DNA of 64,000 nucleotides from Caldilineaceae bacterium (GTDB lineage Bacteria; Chloroflexota; Anaerolineae; Caldilineales; Caldilineaceae): NCBI GenBank assembly GCA_020634815.1, contig JACKBA010000007.1, positions 62,001 to 126,000 on the forward strand, read 5' to 3'. Within the stretch, counting starts at the first letter, position 1; every line of letters starts with the position of its first letter. Positions 23,729 through 32,582 of the stretch are shown here, one piece after another. Under the pieces are notes generated by a model that worked only from the letters and a program-made list of their open reading frames with translations, did no database searches and was not told where the DNA came from. A program made the translations under genes and the position numbers.

Positions 23729-23869
23729 AGGGGCGAGGGGCGAGTTGCGAGGGGCGACTGTAAGCAAATGTGCTCACCCGTTGTCCCACTGTGCGGCGAC
23801 TAATGCATCCGCAGAATAGAGGCAATTCGGCCGGCGACTTTATCGCCCCTCGCCCCTCGCAACTCGCCC
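23729..23869. repeat. Inverted pair of GGGCGAG-type heptamer arrays
   Basis: At 23729-23760 four 7-bp units read GGGCGAG, GGGCGAG, TTGCGAG, GGGCGAC. At 23843-23869 the same kinds of unit occur on the opposite strand. The two arms can pair over about 20 bases across an 80-base spacer. They lie between the T-box terminator and the valS start, within the leader mRNA. Confidence 0.8.
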
Positions 23870-23876
23870 TTCCCCA

Positions 23877-24130
23877 ACAAAAAAGCCGCTCCATCCCAAG
23901 GACGAAGCGGCTTCGCGGTACCACCTTGATTATACGCAGACGGTCAAGCCGGCGTATCACTCGTGCGCGGTAACGGGCGCTAACCGAGAGAAGCTACGCT
24001 CACTTCACTTCCCCAACCTTCCCGGCGACCTTCCCTGCGCTCCGTTCGAAAGGGGTTTGCAGCCGATGACCCCTTCTCTCTGGCGACGATGCGGCAGGTA
24101 CTCCTCCGGTGCATTGTCGTTCGACTATAT
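23877..24130 (-). ncRNA. T-box riboswitch controlling valS
   Basis: The conserved T-box core AAGGTGGTACCGCG is at 23914-23927 (minus strand). It is followed by a terminator: AAGCCGCT (23906-23913) pairs with AGCGGCTT (23883-23890), then a T run. Upstream lie GGAGTA and AGAGAG elements typical of stem I. The likely specifier codon is GTC (Val) at 24027-24029, in the context GGTCGCC; this assignment is by pattern and by the downstream gene. Uncharged tRNA-Val would pair with the specifier and T-box and stop termination, turning valS on. Confidence 0.9.
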
Positions 24131-24139
24131 TGAAGTTGG

Positions 24140-24168
24140 ATTATAGTCGAAGCAGGCCAGTGTGTAAA
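24140..24168 (-). promoter_or_regulatory. Promoter of the valS T-box transcript
   Basis: TTTACA (24163-24168) and consensus TATAAT (24140-24145) with a 17-base spacer on the minus strand. Transcription would start near 24133, right at the beginning of the T-box stem I region. Confidence 0.85.
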
Positions 24169-24174
24169 ACCTGG

Positions 24175-24200
24175 ACAGCTTGGAGAGTTGACCAAGCTGT
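24175..24200 (-). terminator. Probable terminator of the SNF2-partner unit
   Basis: 9-bp stem ACAGCTTGG / CCAAGCTGT with an 8-base loop; on the minus strand it is followed by CCAGGTTTT. It separates the unit ending at 24251 from the valS promoter. Confidence 0.55.
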
Positions 24201-24250
24201 TACATGCCCCACCAATAGCGCCTGCACCAGCACAACGGCTGAAGTCGTCA

Positions 24251-26095
24251 CTACAACCGCTCGAAGGCACGCACCGCCTCTGCCAACCGCGCCGGATCGC
24301 GCCAGAGGGCCGGAAGCGCAAAGGTGGACGCCTCGCGCACATCGCTCTCGCCACGGATGTAGAAGTAGTGTACCTTCTTGCCCGGCACCAGGTACTCCTT
24401 TTGCAGCCTGAGAAGCATATCGCTCACCTGCTTGTCGACAGTGCTTGACGGCGCCGGTCGATAGACATACCCATCCGCCAGGCAGGGCGATTTTTCACAA
24501 TTGCAGGAAACACCGATACCCTGCGGCGTCAGTTCGATCACGCGCGTCGCCAACACACGTTTGGTCGAGCGCATGACGAAAGCGGCGACGACCGGCCGAT
24601 CCTCGTAGATCTGCACGTCAATGCGCACGCCAATCGCGACCGGCGCGGCGCGGGCAGGCAGTGGTTTGGCAGGCGGCGATTTTGTCGATGGTGGTTTTGG
24701 GGCCGGCGCATTCGGCTGGTTACGCGCCGGAGATGCGGGCTGCGGCTTATCAGGTGACTTCGCCAGCGGTTTGGCAGGCGTGACCACAGGCGACGGCGCA
24801 GTCAGCACGGCGGGTTGACCGTCGGCGGCGTGACACAGGCCCTGATGCTCGCGGCAGACGCCGCGCCCGCAGGTCGAGCAGGGTATCAGGCTGTGGCGGC
24901 AGACGGGGCGATTGCAGACGACACACGTCTTGACCTGATCGGCGCAGCGCTGGCAGTAGACGCGCTTGCAATCCACGCACTGTGGCGCCAGGCAATGATC
25001 GTGCGCCAGATGGCCGCCGCTGCAAAGCTGCAAGCCGTCGCCCGGCTGTCCGCACACGTCGCAGACCAGCGCCTCCAGCCGGTGCATCAGCGGATCCCAG
25101 ACGACGGTGCGCTGAAGCGTCGTCGTGCGGTTGCTGATGCTTACCGGAATCGTCACTTTGGGCTGCGTGATGAGCAGCGTGTTGATCAGTTCCAACTCGA
25201 CACGCAGCCCGTAGCGCCCGCGCACATCATCGGTCTTCGTGCCGCGTTCGGCTTCGAGCATGGCGAGCTTGTCGTCGAACTCCTGGCGGCGCGCTGTGTC
25301 AGCCGGATCGGTGCGACCCTGCCGCTTGTGAAGGTCGGCAGCCAGTTCGTTGTAATACGCCTCGATACGCGCCAGATCGAGCGCCAGGTGGTGCGCCATC
25401 CGCGCAGCCAGGGCGGTCAACTGCGGCGTCAGGCTGGCGCGGGCGGCGGCTTCGGCGCGCGTCAGCAGATCGCGCAGGAGCGCGGGTGCCAGCGGCTCGC
25501 TACCGTCGCTCCAGCGCGGAGCGGCCAGCGGGAAGCCGTCGAAGCGCGCTTCCGGCTCGACCAATGCCAGCAGATCAAGGTGAGCGCGCGCGGTCACGGC
25601 ATGGCCGGCCTGCACGTCCATCATCACGCTCACCGCATCTTCCTGCTTCTCCTCGCTCAGGATCGTGGCCTTGAAGTTGAATTGCAGGTAGTGGTGCAAC
25701 TCATTGCGTTCTTGCGTCTTGGGCACAAAGTCGATGCGGGCATTGGACAGGCTGAATTGTTTACGCGCCAGGTCTGCCAGCCCGCGCTTGTCCAGCCGTA
25801 CATGGTTGATGAAGCCGGCGGCGTTGGTGGGCTGTTGCGCCACCCGCGCCGCGATCTTATCGACGACCGGGTGGTTGACACTGAGCGACAGCGCCGCGTC
25901 AGGGACGCCGGCGGCCGGCTCGGCATCGAAGCGCAGGTGTGCGAAGTCAGCAACCCCCAACGCTGCGGCGACATCTTCCGGCATCAGCACTTCATAGATG
26001 CCAAAATCCGGCGGCGACACAATGCCGCCCTGCTGCTCCAGAAAGTCGAGCACAAAACGGCTGAGGTCGAAACGTTCGTGGTGGAGATCGCTCAT
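24251..26095 (-). CDS. Cys-rich partner protein of the SNF2 ATPase
   Basis: A 614-residue protein from ATG 26095, ten bases after the SNF2 stop. The first 330 residues are mainly helical, with a coiled segment around residues 225-295. Residues about 360-435 hold at least fifteen cysteines and several histidines in CxxC and CxxxH spacing (CDVCGQPG, CVDCKRVYCQRC, CVVCNRPVC, CSTCGRGVC), consistent with tandem zinc ribbons or a B-box/RING-like module. A Pro/Lys-rich linker follows (about 450-500), then a C-terminal alpha/beta domain with another Cys group (CNCEKSPC). The tight pairing with the helicase suggests a common DNA-related task. I do not recognise a named family. Confidence 0.7.
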   Translation of the reverse strand: MSDLHHERFDLSRFVLDFLEQQGGIVSPPDFGIYEVLMPEDVAAALGVADFAHLRFDAEPAAGVPDAALSLSVNHPVVDKIAARVAQQPTNAAGFINHVRLDKRGLADLARKQFSLSNARIDFVPKTQERNELHHYLQFNFKATILSEEKQEDAVSVMMDVQAGHAVTARAHLDLLALVEPEARFDGFPLAAPRWSDGSEPLAPALLRDLLTRAEAAARASLTPQLTALAARMAHHLALDLARIEAYYNELAADLHKRQGRTDPADTARRQEFDDKLAMLEAERGTKTDDVRGRYGLRVELELINTLLITQPKVTIPVSISNRTTTLQRTVVWDPLMHRLEALVCDVCGQPGDGLQLCSGGHLAHDHCLAPQCVDCKRVYCQRCADQVKTCVVCNRPVCRHSLIPCSTCGRGVCREHQGLCHAADGQPAVLTAPSPVVTPAKPLAKSPDKPQPASPARNQPNAPAPKPPSTKSPPAKPLPARAAPVAIGVRIDVQIYEDRPVVAAFVMRSTKRVLATRVIELTPQGIGVSCNCEKSPCLADGYVYRPAPSSTVDKQVSDMLLRLQKEYLVPGKKVHYFYIRGESDVREASTFALPALWRDPARLAEAVRAFERL

Positions 26096-26105
26096 CGCAG
26101 CATCG

Positions 26106-27908
26106 TCATTCGGTGCTGAAGTCCTCGCCAAAGAGGGCCTCATCGTACTCTTTCATCTGTTGATACGCGGTGCGCGCTTCGACCAGCGCATCGCCCAGTT
26201 CGCCCATCTTTGCCGACAACTCGCCCGTGCTCTGTGCCTGGCGCCAGATGTCAAGTACGATCTCCTCGAAGTCGCGCTCGTCGGCCAGTTGCCCCAGGAT
26301 CATCTCCATCTCGCCGATGACCAGCTCGAACATGTTGAGCTTGCGGTCGAGGATGTCGAGCACATACTCCTCGATGGTGCCCTGGGCGGCCAGGTTGAAG
26401 ATATCCACCGGCAGCGTCTGGCCGATACGATGGATGCGCCCGACGCGCTGCTCGATGCGCTGCGGGTTCCATGGCAGGTCGAAGTTGACCAGGACGCGAC
26501 AAAATTGGAGGTTGCGCCCCTCGCCGGCCGCCTCGGTGGAGAGTAACACGGGCGTGGTTTCGCTGAAGGATCGGATCGCCTGATCTTTCTGTGCCGTCGT
26601 CAACCCGCCGTGGTAGAGCGCAAAGTCGACGCCCCACGCCCGCATCTCCTGCGCCAGCATTTCCTGCGTGGCACGGAATTGAGTGAAGATCACAACCTTG
26701 CCCTGTCCTGGGCCGGCTGCCGTCTGCGCGTCCAGCAGTTTGCGCAGTGCGTCGGCTTTGGCAGTGGTCTGCACGGCGTCGGCTTGCTGCGCCAGGGTGA
26801 GCAGCTCGTTGCGATAGGCGTCGAGCCCCTTCACCGCCGCCAGCGAACGCAGCGTGGAGCGCGTGGCCGCGGCGCTGCTGCCTGCCTCCAACAAAAGGGT
26901 CCGCACGCCAAACCGATGTGCGCTGGAGACGCCATCGTCACTCAACATGCGCCGCCCCAGATCGACGATAGCGTCGTAGATCTGTTGCTCGTCGGCGTGG
27001 AGCGTCAGCCGCACAGTATGGGCGCGGCGTGGCGGCAGTTGCAGGTTGATCTGGCTTCGAGCGTGGCGCACCATCACATCGCTCAACAGGTCGCGTAGCA
27101 AGCCGCGATTCTTGGGCAGGCGCGGGTCGCCACGCACGACGAACTCGCGCTGAAACTCCTTGGGGCTTTTCAGTTGTCCAGGCTTGAGCACCGTCACGAG
27201 ATTGTAGAGTTCGGCAAGGCTGTTCTGCACCGGCGTGGCGGTCAGCAACAGGATATAGCGCTTCTGCAGCTCGTTGACCAGCTTCCACGTCACCGAAGCG
27301 CGGTTCTTGAGGTGGTGCGCCTCATCAACGATCACCAGATCGTAGAGTTCGGCGGTGATTTTCTCCCGATGCTCCGGACGCCGCGCCGTGGCAATCGAGG
27401 CAATCACAAGAGGAAAGTTCAGCCAGGCGTCCGGGCCTTGCTGGCGGAAGGCTTCGTCGTTGTTGGCGACGAAGTCGGTGATCCTGAACTTGGTCGCCAG
27501 CTCTTCACGCCACTGTTCGACCAGCCCAGGCGGCGTGAGGATGAGCACGCGCTGCACCATCTGGCGCAGCAGGTACTCCTTCAGCACAAGACTCGCTTCA
27601 ATCGTTTTGCCCAATCCCACCTCGTCGCTGAGCAGCCCGCGCCCGCGAAAGCGGCGCAGCGCCGTGCGCGCCGCGCGAATCTGGTAGTCGAAGGGCGTAA
27701 AATTGATGGCGTCGAGCGCCAGCAGATCATCGAAACCGGCCACCAGCCCCAGACGCAGCGCCATCAGCCGCAGGTGATAGGCGCGCAGGTCGGCGTTCTC
27801 GCCGCGCGCCACACCGTCCAGCAGCGTCTCGGCGCCCGGCGCCAGGGTGAAGCTGGGCGTAATCGTGGTGGGAGCGGGTGGACGAAGCGGTGAAGGCACG
27901 TGAATCAT
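26106..27908 (-). CDS. SNF2-family DEAH-box ATPase
   Basis: A 600-residue superfamily 2 translocase with all SNF2 motifs: FDYQIRAARTALRRFRGRGLLSDE with Walker A DEVGLGKTIEA, motif II VDEAHH, motif III LLLTATPVQN, and in the second lobe VIFTQF, LLSTEAAGEGRNLQ and motif VI QRVGRIHRIGQ. It is the short RapA/HepA-like type with no extra N-terminal domain. These enzymes translocate on duplex DNA and remodel protein-DNA complexes. ATG 27908 is chosen because homology-like sequence begins soon after; the frame is open to 28058. The next gene starts ten bases after the stop, so they form a two-gene unit. Confidence 0.9.
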   Translation of the reverse strand: MIHVPSPLRPPAPTTITPSFTLAPGAETLLDGVARGENADLRAYHLRLMALRLGLVAGFDDLLALDAINFTPFDYQIRAARTALRRFRGRGLLSDEVGLGKTIEASLVLKEYLLRQMVQRVLILTPPGLVEQWREELATKFRITDFVANNDEAFRQQGPDAWLNFPLVIASIATARRPEHREKITAELYDLVIVDEAHHLKNRASVTWKLVNELQKRYILLLTATPVQNSLAELYNLVTVLKPGQLKSPKEFQREFVVRGDPRLPKNRGLLRDLLSDVMVRHARSQINLQLPPRRAHTVRLTLHADEQQIYDAIVDLGRRMLSDDGVSSAHRFGVRTLLLEAGSSAAATRSTLRSLAAVKGLDAYRNELLTLAQQADAVQTTAKADALRKLLDAQTAAGPGQGKVVIFTQFRATQEMLAQEMRAWGVDFALYHGGLTTAQKDQAIRSFSETTPVLLSTEAAGEGRNLQFCRVLVNFDLPWNPQRIEQRVGRIHRIGQTLPVDIFNLAAQGTIEEYVLDILDRKLNMFELVIGEMEMILGQLADERDFEEIVLDIWRQAQSTGELSAKMGELGDALVEARTAYQQMKEYDEALFGEDFSTE

Positions 27909-28384
27909 GCTCCATTCAGGACAAGCCAACGATGCAGCGGATTGTATCACAGGATGTGAAGACATCGCCGATCTCGGTCGAGCGTTGATGGGTGTGCAGC
28001 GCGTGCGCAACCTTACCACGGCTGCGCCATTCGGCGGCGTGGTCAACGCCAGGCGCACTGACCCGCAAGTGGCGGCTTAGCCGCCTGGGTGCGTGCGTGG
28101 GCGTTAACAACACGCCGCGCCGCGCCAGGCCGGCGATGAGGTGATCGGCGGTGTGTTGGCGCGTTCTGACGCCTGAAATTGTCGCCTGCATGCAGGCTGC
28201 GACCGTCGATCGGAATACACCTGATCGCAGCAGGTTCATGCGTGATGCAGTCAACAACGAATTTGCCGGTGGAACACCTGGAATTGCCGCGAAAGTGTCA
28301 GAAAAGTTGGTGTATAATCGGTAAGAATATCCAAACCTCCTGAAACTCTACGCGCAGCTTTGCGCGAGCCAGAAAGGCGCTACC
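27909..28384. other. Gene-free stretch between divergent genes
   Basis: About 475 bases without a supported gene. It contains a short hairpin (GGCGGCTTAGCCGCC near 28063-28085) and a TATAAT box at 28313-28318 that could serve the phosphoesterase gene at 28385, but no matching -35 element at normal spacing. Confidence 0.45.
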
Positions 28385-29995
28385 ATGATCGGGCGTATCC
28401 TCACCGTGTTGGCATTGGCAAGTGTGGTGCTCTTTGCCATCGTATCGCCCAGCCCTGCCGACGCGCAGCCGCGCGGCATCGACAAGATCAACCACGTCAT
28501 TATCTTCTACCTGGAAAACCGCACGGTCGACAATCTCTACAGCCTGATGCCCGGCGTCAACGGCGTGAAGTCACCCGGCGGCGCCATCACGCAGGTCGAC
28601 CGCGACGGGAAGCCGTACGAGACGCTACCGCGCGTGCTCGTCAGCCTGGAATATGCCGGGCTGGGCAAGCCGATCGACACGCTGCCCGGCCTGCCCGACC
28701 CGCGCTTCCCCGCCGGCCTGCCCAACGCGCCGTACATGATCGACCAGTTCGTCCCCAACAACGTGCTCGTCAATACGCCCGTGCACCGCTTCTACGAGCA
28801 CCAGTTGCAGATGAACAACGGCAAGATGGACAAGTACGTCGCCTGGACCGATTCGGGCGGGCAACCCATGGGGTACTACGACACGACGAAGCTGCCGCTC
28901 TACCCCTATGCGCGCGAATACGCCTTTGCCGACAATTTCTTCACGGCGGCCTTTGGCGGCTCGTGGCTCAATCACATGTGGCTGGTCTGTGCCTGCACGC
29001 CGCCGTGGCCCAATGCACCCAAGGAGTTTGTCTCGCAGCCCCAATTCGATGCCGAGGGCAAGCTGATCGGGATCGACGATAATGAGAACTGGGTCGTTTC
29101 GCCCGACGGGTACGCCATCAATACGGGCGTCGATTCCTTCTACCCGCCCCACGGCAGCCTGCCCGACGACCAACGCCTGCCGCCAATTGAGTTGCCCACC
29201 ATCGGCGACCGTCTCAGTGCGGCCGGCATCTCGTGGACCGAATACAACGGCAGTTGGGACGATGCGCTGGACGGCGCGGTGGCGCAGCCGATCCCCTTCA
29301 TCCCCATGCCGCCGCTCAGTTCGCATGGCTACTTCAAACCCTACGGGCCGGGAATGCCCGGCCGCGACCACCTCAAGGACGCGCAGTGGTTCGTGCCCGA
29401 CCTGATCAACGGCAATTTGAGCGCCGTCACCATCCTCAAGCCCAGCCCGCAATTCGACGAGCACGCCGGCTACTCGGTGCTGGAAACGGCCGAGAAACAT
29501 GCGTTGCTGCTGATTCAGGCTGTGATGCTTTCGCAATACTGGGAGGATACCGCCATCTTCATCACCTACGATGATTTTGGTGGCTGGTACGATCACGTAG
29601 CGCCGCCCGTGATCGACCGGTGGGGGCCGGGCGGCCGCGTGCCGCTGCTCGTGATCTCACCCTACGCGCGCAAGGGCTTCATCGACAGCACCTTCTACGA
29701 TACGACCTCGCTGCTCAAGTTCATCGAAACCCGTTGGGGGCTGGAAGCGCTGGGCGAACGCGACGCCGCCGCCAATCTCACCAACCTCTTCGATTTCGAT
29801 CAGGAAGTCGGACCCGTGCGTGCGCCGGCGCCGGTCGTCGGTCAGGATGTGCGCCAGAATTCGACCACGACATCGGCCCCGTCGCAGGCCGGCAGCAATC
29901 TTCTGTCGACACAGACCATCGGGTTGCTGCTCGCAGCGCTCGTGGTGGTGGCCAGCGTCGTCTGGCTGGTGCTGCGCAGGCGCCGGCATGCGTAG
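28385..29995 (+). CDS. Exported phosphoesterase (phospholipase C / acid phosphatase family)
   Basis: A 536-residue protein. A signal peptide (1-27, ending PADAQ) is followed by the phosphoesterase-family core: HVIIFYLENRTVDNLY (the family ENR-x-FDN site, with Val for Phe), GGSWLNHMW, and the late YDDFGGWYDHVAPP metal site. The C-terminus has a Ser/Gln linker, a membrane helix (GLLLAALVVVASVVWLVL) and RRRRHA, so the enzyme is probably anchored on the outer face by its tail. Family members release phosphate from phospholipids or phosphate monoesters, often under phosphate limitation. The start ATG has AAAGG eight bases upstream. Single gene; substrate not assigned. Confidence 0.85.
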   Translation: MIGRILTVLALASVVLFAIVSPSPADAQPRGIDKINHVIIFYLENRTVDNLYSLMPGVNGVKSPGGAITQVDRDGKPYETLPRVLVSLEYAGLGKPIDTLPGLPDPRFPAGLPNAPYMIDQFVPNNVLVNTPVHRFYEHQLQMNNGKMDKYVAWTDSGGQPMGYYDTTKLPLYPYAREYAFADNFFTAAFGGSWLNHMWLVCACTPPWPNAPKEFVSQPQFDAEGKLIGIDDNENWVVSPDGYAINTGVDSFYPPHGSLPDDQRLPPIELPTIGDRLSAAGISWTEYNGSWDDALDGAVAQPIPFIPMPPLSSHGYFKPYGPGMPGRDHLKDAQWFVPDLINGNLSAVTILKPSPQFDEHAGYSVLETAEKHALLLIQAVMLSQYWEDTAIFITYDDFGGWYDHVAPPVIDRWGPGGRVPLLVISPYARKGFIDSTFYDTTSLLKFIETRWGLEALGERDAAANLTNLFDFDQEVGPVRAPAPVVGQDVRQNSTTTSAPSQAGSNLLSTQTIGLLLAALVVVASVVWLVLRRRRHA

Positions 29996-30032
29996 GACGA
30001 TGTGCCGGCACGGATGGTGTTGATCGGCGCCG

Positions 30033-30833
30033 TTACGCCAGCCAGCCCTTGACCAGTGCCAGCGATGCCTTGCAATCCTCGTCCGGGTTGTAGTGCTCCG
30101 GCTCGTGCTCGATGCTGATGGCGCCGGTGTACTGCATCGCCACCAGCGCACGCACGCAGTCGGCAACCGGCACGACGCCTGCACCCAGCCGGCAGGTCTC
30201 ATGCGCACCCGGTCCCGTCACATCCTTGAGATGAACATGGAATAGGCGCGGCCCCACGGCGCGTAGCGCGGCCACGGCATCGACCGCGTAGGTGCCGAAC
30301 CAGCCCGTATCCACACAGAAGCCGATCACATCCTCGTCGCCTGTCCCCACCTTGTCCGTCATCTCCTGGATCGACTTCTCGGGGTGGTTCTCGTAGCCGA
30401 ACTTCAGCCCGAACTTGCGCAGCGTGCTCGCCATCCATTCACGATCGTCGACGAGCAGCGCGCTGTTGCCGCCCAGCACCGGTGCGCCCATCTCCTGCGC
30501 CAGCCAGCAGGCTTTCTCGAATTCGGCGCGCGTGCCGCCAAACCAGCCGGCCAGGCTCACCAGTTCGAGCTGGTGGCGCGCCAGCGTCGTGCGCGCAATG
30601 CGAATGTGCTCTTCCGTCGCCCAGTCATAGTGCAGGTGCGCCAGCCAGATGTCGACCGCCGTAAAGCCCAACCCGGCGATCTCGGCGATCATGTTCTCGA
30701 AGCGCTCGGCGTAGGTTTCGATGGGGCGGAAGAAGGCCTGCGTGGCGCCGTCGCCCTGCATCCAACCTTCGGTCATGTTGTAGTCAAGCTGCCGCGCCAC
30801 ATAATTGGCCGACATGAAGGAGAGCGAGTTCAT
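30033..30833 (-). CDS. Sugar phosphate isomerase/epimerase (xylose-isomerase-like TIM barrel)
   Basis: A 266-residue TIM-barrel protein of the AP-endonuclease-2 family. Characteristic segments are AEIAGLGFTAVDIWLAHLHYDW, GGNSALLVD, KFGYENHPEK, GFCVDTGWF, LFHVHLKDV and SIEHEPEH, which supply Glu/Asp/His metal ligands in the usual strand ends. Such enzymes isomerise or epimerise sugar derivatives, or dehydrate inositol-type compounds, and nearly always sit with Gfo/Idh/MocA oxidoreductases, as here. It is the last gene of the long catabolic region, 30 bases after msrA. The specific reaction cannot be read from sequence. Confidence 0.85.
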   Translation of the reverse strand: MNSLSFMSANYVARQLDYNMTEGWMQGDGATQAFFRPIETYAERFENMIAEIAGLGFTAVDIWLAHLHYDWATEEHIRIARTTLARHQLELVSLAGWFGGTRAEFEKACWLAQEMGAPVLGGNSALLVDDREWMASTLRKFGLKFGYENHPEKSIQEMTDKVGTGDEDVIGFCVDTGWFGTYAVDAVAALRAVGPRLFHVHLKDVTGPGAHETCRLGAGVVPVADCVRALVAMQYTGAISIEHEPEHYNPDEDCKASLALVKGWLA

Positions 30834-30863
30834 AGAACCTCCCGTGCTTGGTGGTTTGCTGTT

Positions 30864-31415
30864 TCACCGCTTCAACTGTTGGAAGTACTGCTTGCGGAAC
30901 TTGGCGACCTTGGGCGCCACGATGACCTGGCAATAAGGCTGCATGGGGTTGTTGGCAAAGTAATCCTGGTGATACGCCTCGGCCGCATAGAAATGATCGA
31001 GCGGCGCCACCTCCGTCACGATGGGATTCGGCCACACGCCCTGTAACGTCAGCTCGTCGATGACCTCGACGGCCACCTGCTTCTGCGTTTCGTCATGGTA
31101 GAAGATCGCCGACCGGTATTGCGTGCCCACATCGTTGCCCTGGCGGTTGAGCGTCGTCGGATCGTGGATCGTGAAAAAGATGCGCAGGATGTCGCGGAAG
31201 CTGACCACCGCCGGGTCAAAGGTGACCTGCACCACCTCGGCGTGGCCGGTCGTGCCGTTGCACACCTCGCGATAGGTCGGATTCTTGACGTGGCCGCCCG
31301 CATAGCCGGAGACGACCTTCTCCACCCCGCGCAGCTCGACATAGACCGCTTCCAAACACCAGAAGCAGCCGCCGGCGAGGGTTGCGAGTTCATATGTTTT
31401 TGGATCTGTGCTCAT
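30864..31415 (-). CDS. msrA: Peptide-methionine (S)-S-oxide reductase MsrA
   Basis: A 183-residue enzyme with the MsrA active site GCFWC (16-20), nucleophile Cys17, followed by LEAVYVELRGVEKVVSGYAGG and NPTYREVCNGTTGHAEVVQV, all family-typical. The C-terminal YCQVIVAPKVAKFRKQY provides a possible recycling cysteine. ATG 31415 has AGGAG seven bases upstream. It reduces methionine S-sulfoxide in proteins or free methionine. Its place inside a sugar-catabolic region looks incidental. A heptamer-repeat hairpin lies directly upstream. Confidence 0.95.
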   Translation of the reverse strand: MSTDPKTYELATLAGGCFWCLEAVYVELRGVEKVVSGYAGGHVKNPTYREVCNGTTGHAEVVQVTFDPAVVSFRDILRIFFTIHDPTTLNRQGNDVGTQYRSAIFYHDETQKQVAVEVIDELTLQGVWPNPIVTEVAPLDHFYAAEAYHQDYFANNPMQPYCQVIVAPKVAKFRKQYFQQLKR

Positions 31416-31430
31416 CTGATAGCTCCTGTC

Positions 31431-31527
31431 AGAGACTGGAGATTGGAGATTGGAGATTGACATTGCACGAATCAAGCCGCTCAGCCACTCAACACCAATC
31501 TCCAATCTCCTAAATCTCTCAATCTCG
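31431..31527. repeat. Heptamer-repeat inverted pair a (GGAGATT type)
   Basis: At 31434-31462 the unit GGAGATT recurs in tandem (GACTGGAGATT, then GGAGATT twice); at 31493-31527 the complement AATCTCC recurs. The arms can fold across about 30 bases. The right arm covers the stop codon of the BadF-type kinase (TGA at 31519-31521). Confidence 0.85.
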
Positions 31528-32445
31528 TTCTTTCCACACCTGCTTGAGCGCCAGCAACGCCGCGCCCACGGCTGCCTCAAGATACGGCGTAACGATCTCG
31601 GCCTGCGGTGCAACTTCTTCCAATCGCATGGTCACGAGCCGCCGCAGGATGCCGTCGCGCAGATTGCCGCCGGCCAGCACCAGCGGGAAATGCTCGTTTT
31701 CCAGCCCGAGCCGGCGCACCACGGCCTCCGTGCGCTGCGCCAAGTTGTCGGCCGCCCACGCCAGGATGCGGAAGGCGACCTCGTCATCCTCCGCCGCGCA
31801 TGCCTCGGCCAGCGGGGCAAGCGCGGCTACGTGCGCCCAGCCACTCTGCCCGTAGGTCCAGCGGATCAACTCCTGCACGTCGCGCAGACCCAGGTGCGCC
31901 AGCACGCGCTCCGTCAGGAGCGTGGCGGGGCCGCTCTCGTCCGCCGCGGTGGTGATCGATTGCAGGATGGCCGCGCCGATGCTGAAACCGCCACCCGGAT
32001 CGCCCAGAATCGCGCCCCAGCCGCCCGCACGTCCCCGATTGCCCGCGCGGTCGATGCCCAGCACGATCATCCCCGTGCCGCTGATGACGACGACGCCATA
32101 GAGGTCGCCGCCCGTGCCGCTGGCCAGCGCGGCCACAGCGTCGTTGTCCACATAGGTGTGCGCCTTGGGCAGGATCTCGCCCATCCAGCGCCTGACGAGT
32201 TGTGCGTCGGCCGGGCGCCCCACGCCCGACATGCCCAGCCCGACGGCGAAGACGTCATCCGGGTCGATGCTCGCCTGCGACAGCACGGTGACGATGGCCT
32301 CGGCCAGCCGCTCGCGCACAGTCAGATGATCGACCGCGTTGATATTCGTCGAGCCCACGGTGGTCGACGCCAGAACCTCGCCCTCTTCGTCGACGGCCAC
32401 GCACCGTGTCTTGGTACCGCCGCCGTCAATGCCCAGTGTGATCAT
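31519..32445 (-). CDS. BadF/BadG-type sugar kinase, probable N-acetylglucosamine kinase
   Basis: A 308-residue ASKHA-fold kinase. It has the phosphate-1 loop GIDGGGTKTRCVAVD (5-19), the connect/phosphate-2 segment GVVVISGTGMIVLG, and the adenosine motif LVLAGGNLRDG. GWGAILGDPGGGFSIGA is the signature of the BadF/BcrD and mammalian NagK-like group, which phosphorylates N-acetylglucosamine or glucosamine. It lies next to anmK, so an amino-sugar role is likely (inference). It starts at ATG 32445 without a good ribosome-binding site, and its stop codon falls within a heptamer repeat. Confidence 0.85.
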   Translation of the reverse strand: MITLGIDGGGTKTRCVAVDEEGEVLASTTVGSTNINAVDHLTVRERLAEAIVTVLSQASIDPDDVFAVGLGMSGVGRPADAQLVRRWMGEILPKAHTYVDNDAVAALASGTGGDLYGVVVISGTGMIVLGIDRAGNRGRAGGWGAILGDPGGGFSIGAAILQSITTAADESGPATLLTERVLAHLGLRDVQELIRWTYGQSGWAHVAALAPLAEACAAEDDEVAFRILAWAADNLAQRTEAVVRRLGLENEHFPLVLAGGNLRDGILRRLVTMRLEEVAPQAEIVTPYLEAAVGAALLALKQVWKERD

Positions 32446-32452
32446 AGGTGCA

Positions 32453-32582
32453 GAGAGTGGAGAATGGAGAGAAGAGACTGGAGATTTGAGATTGGAGATT
32501 ACGCTCTGAGTAATCCCATCTCCTTATCTCCCAATCGCCCGATCAACCCAATCTCCAGTCTCCAATCTCCAATCTCCGATAA
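32453..32582. repeat. Heptamer-repeat inverted pair b
   Basis: Left arm 32453-32502 (units GGAGATT with variants GAGTGGA, GAGACTG); right arm 32513-32582 (AATCTCC units, several in exact tandem). The right arm encodes the last dozen codons and the stop of anmK. Confidence 0.85.
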
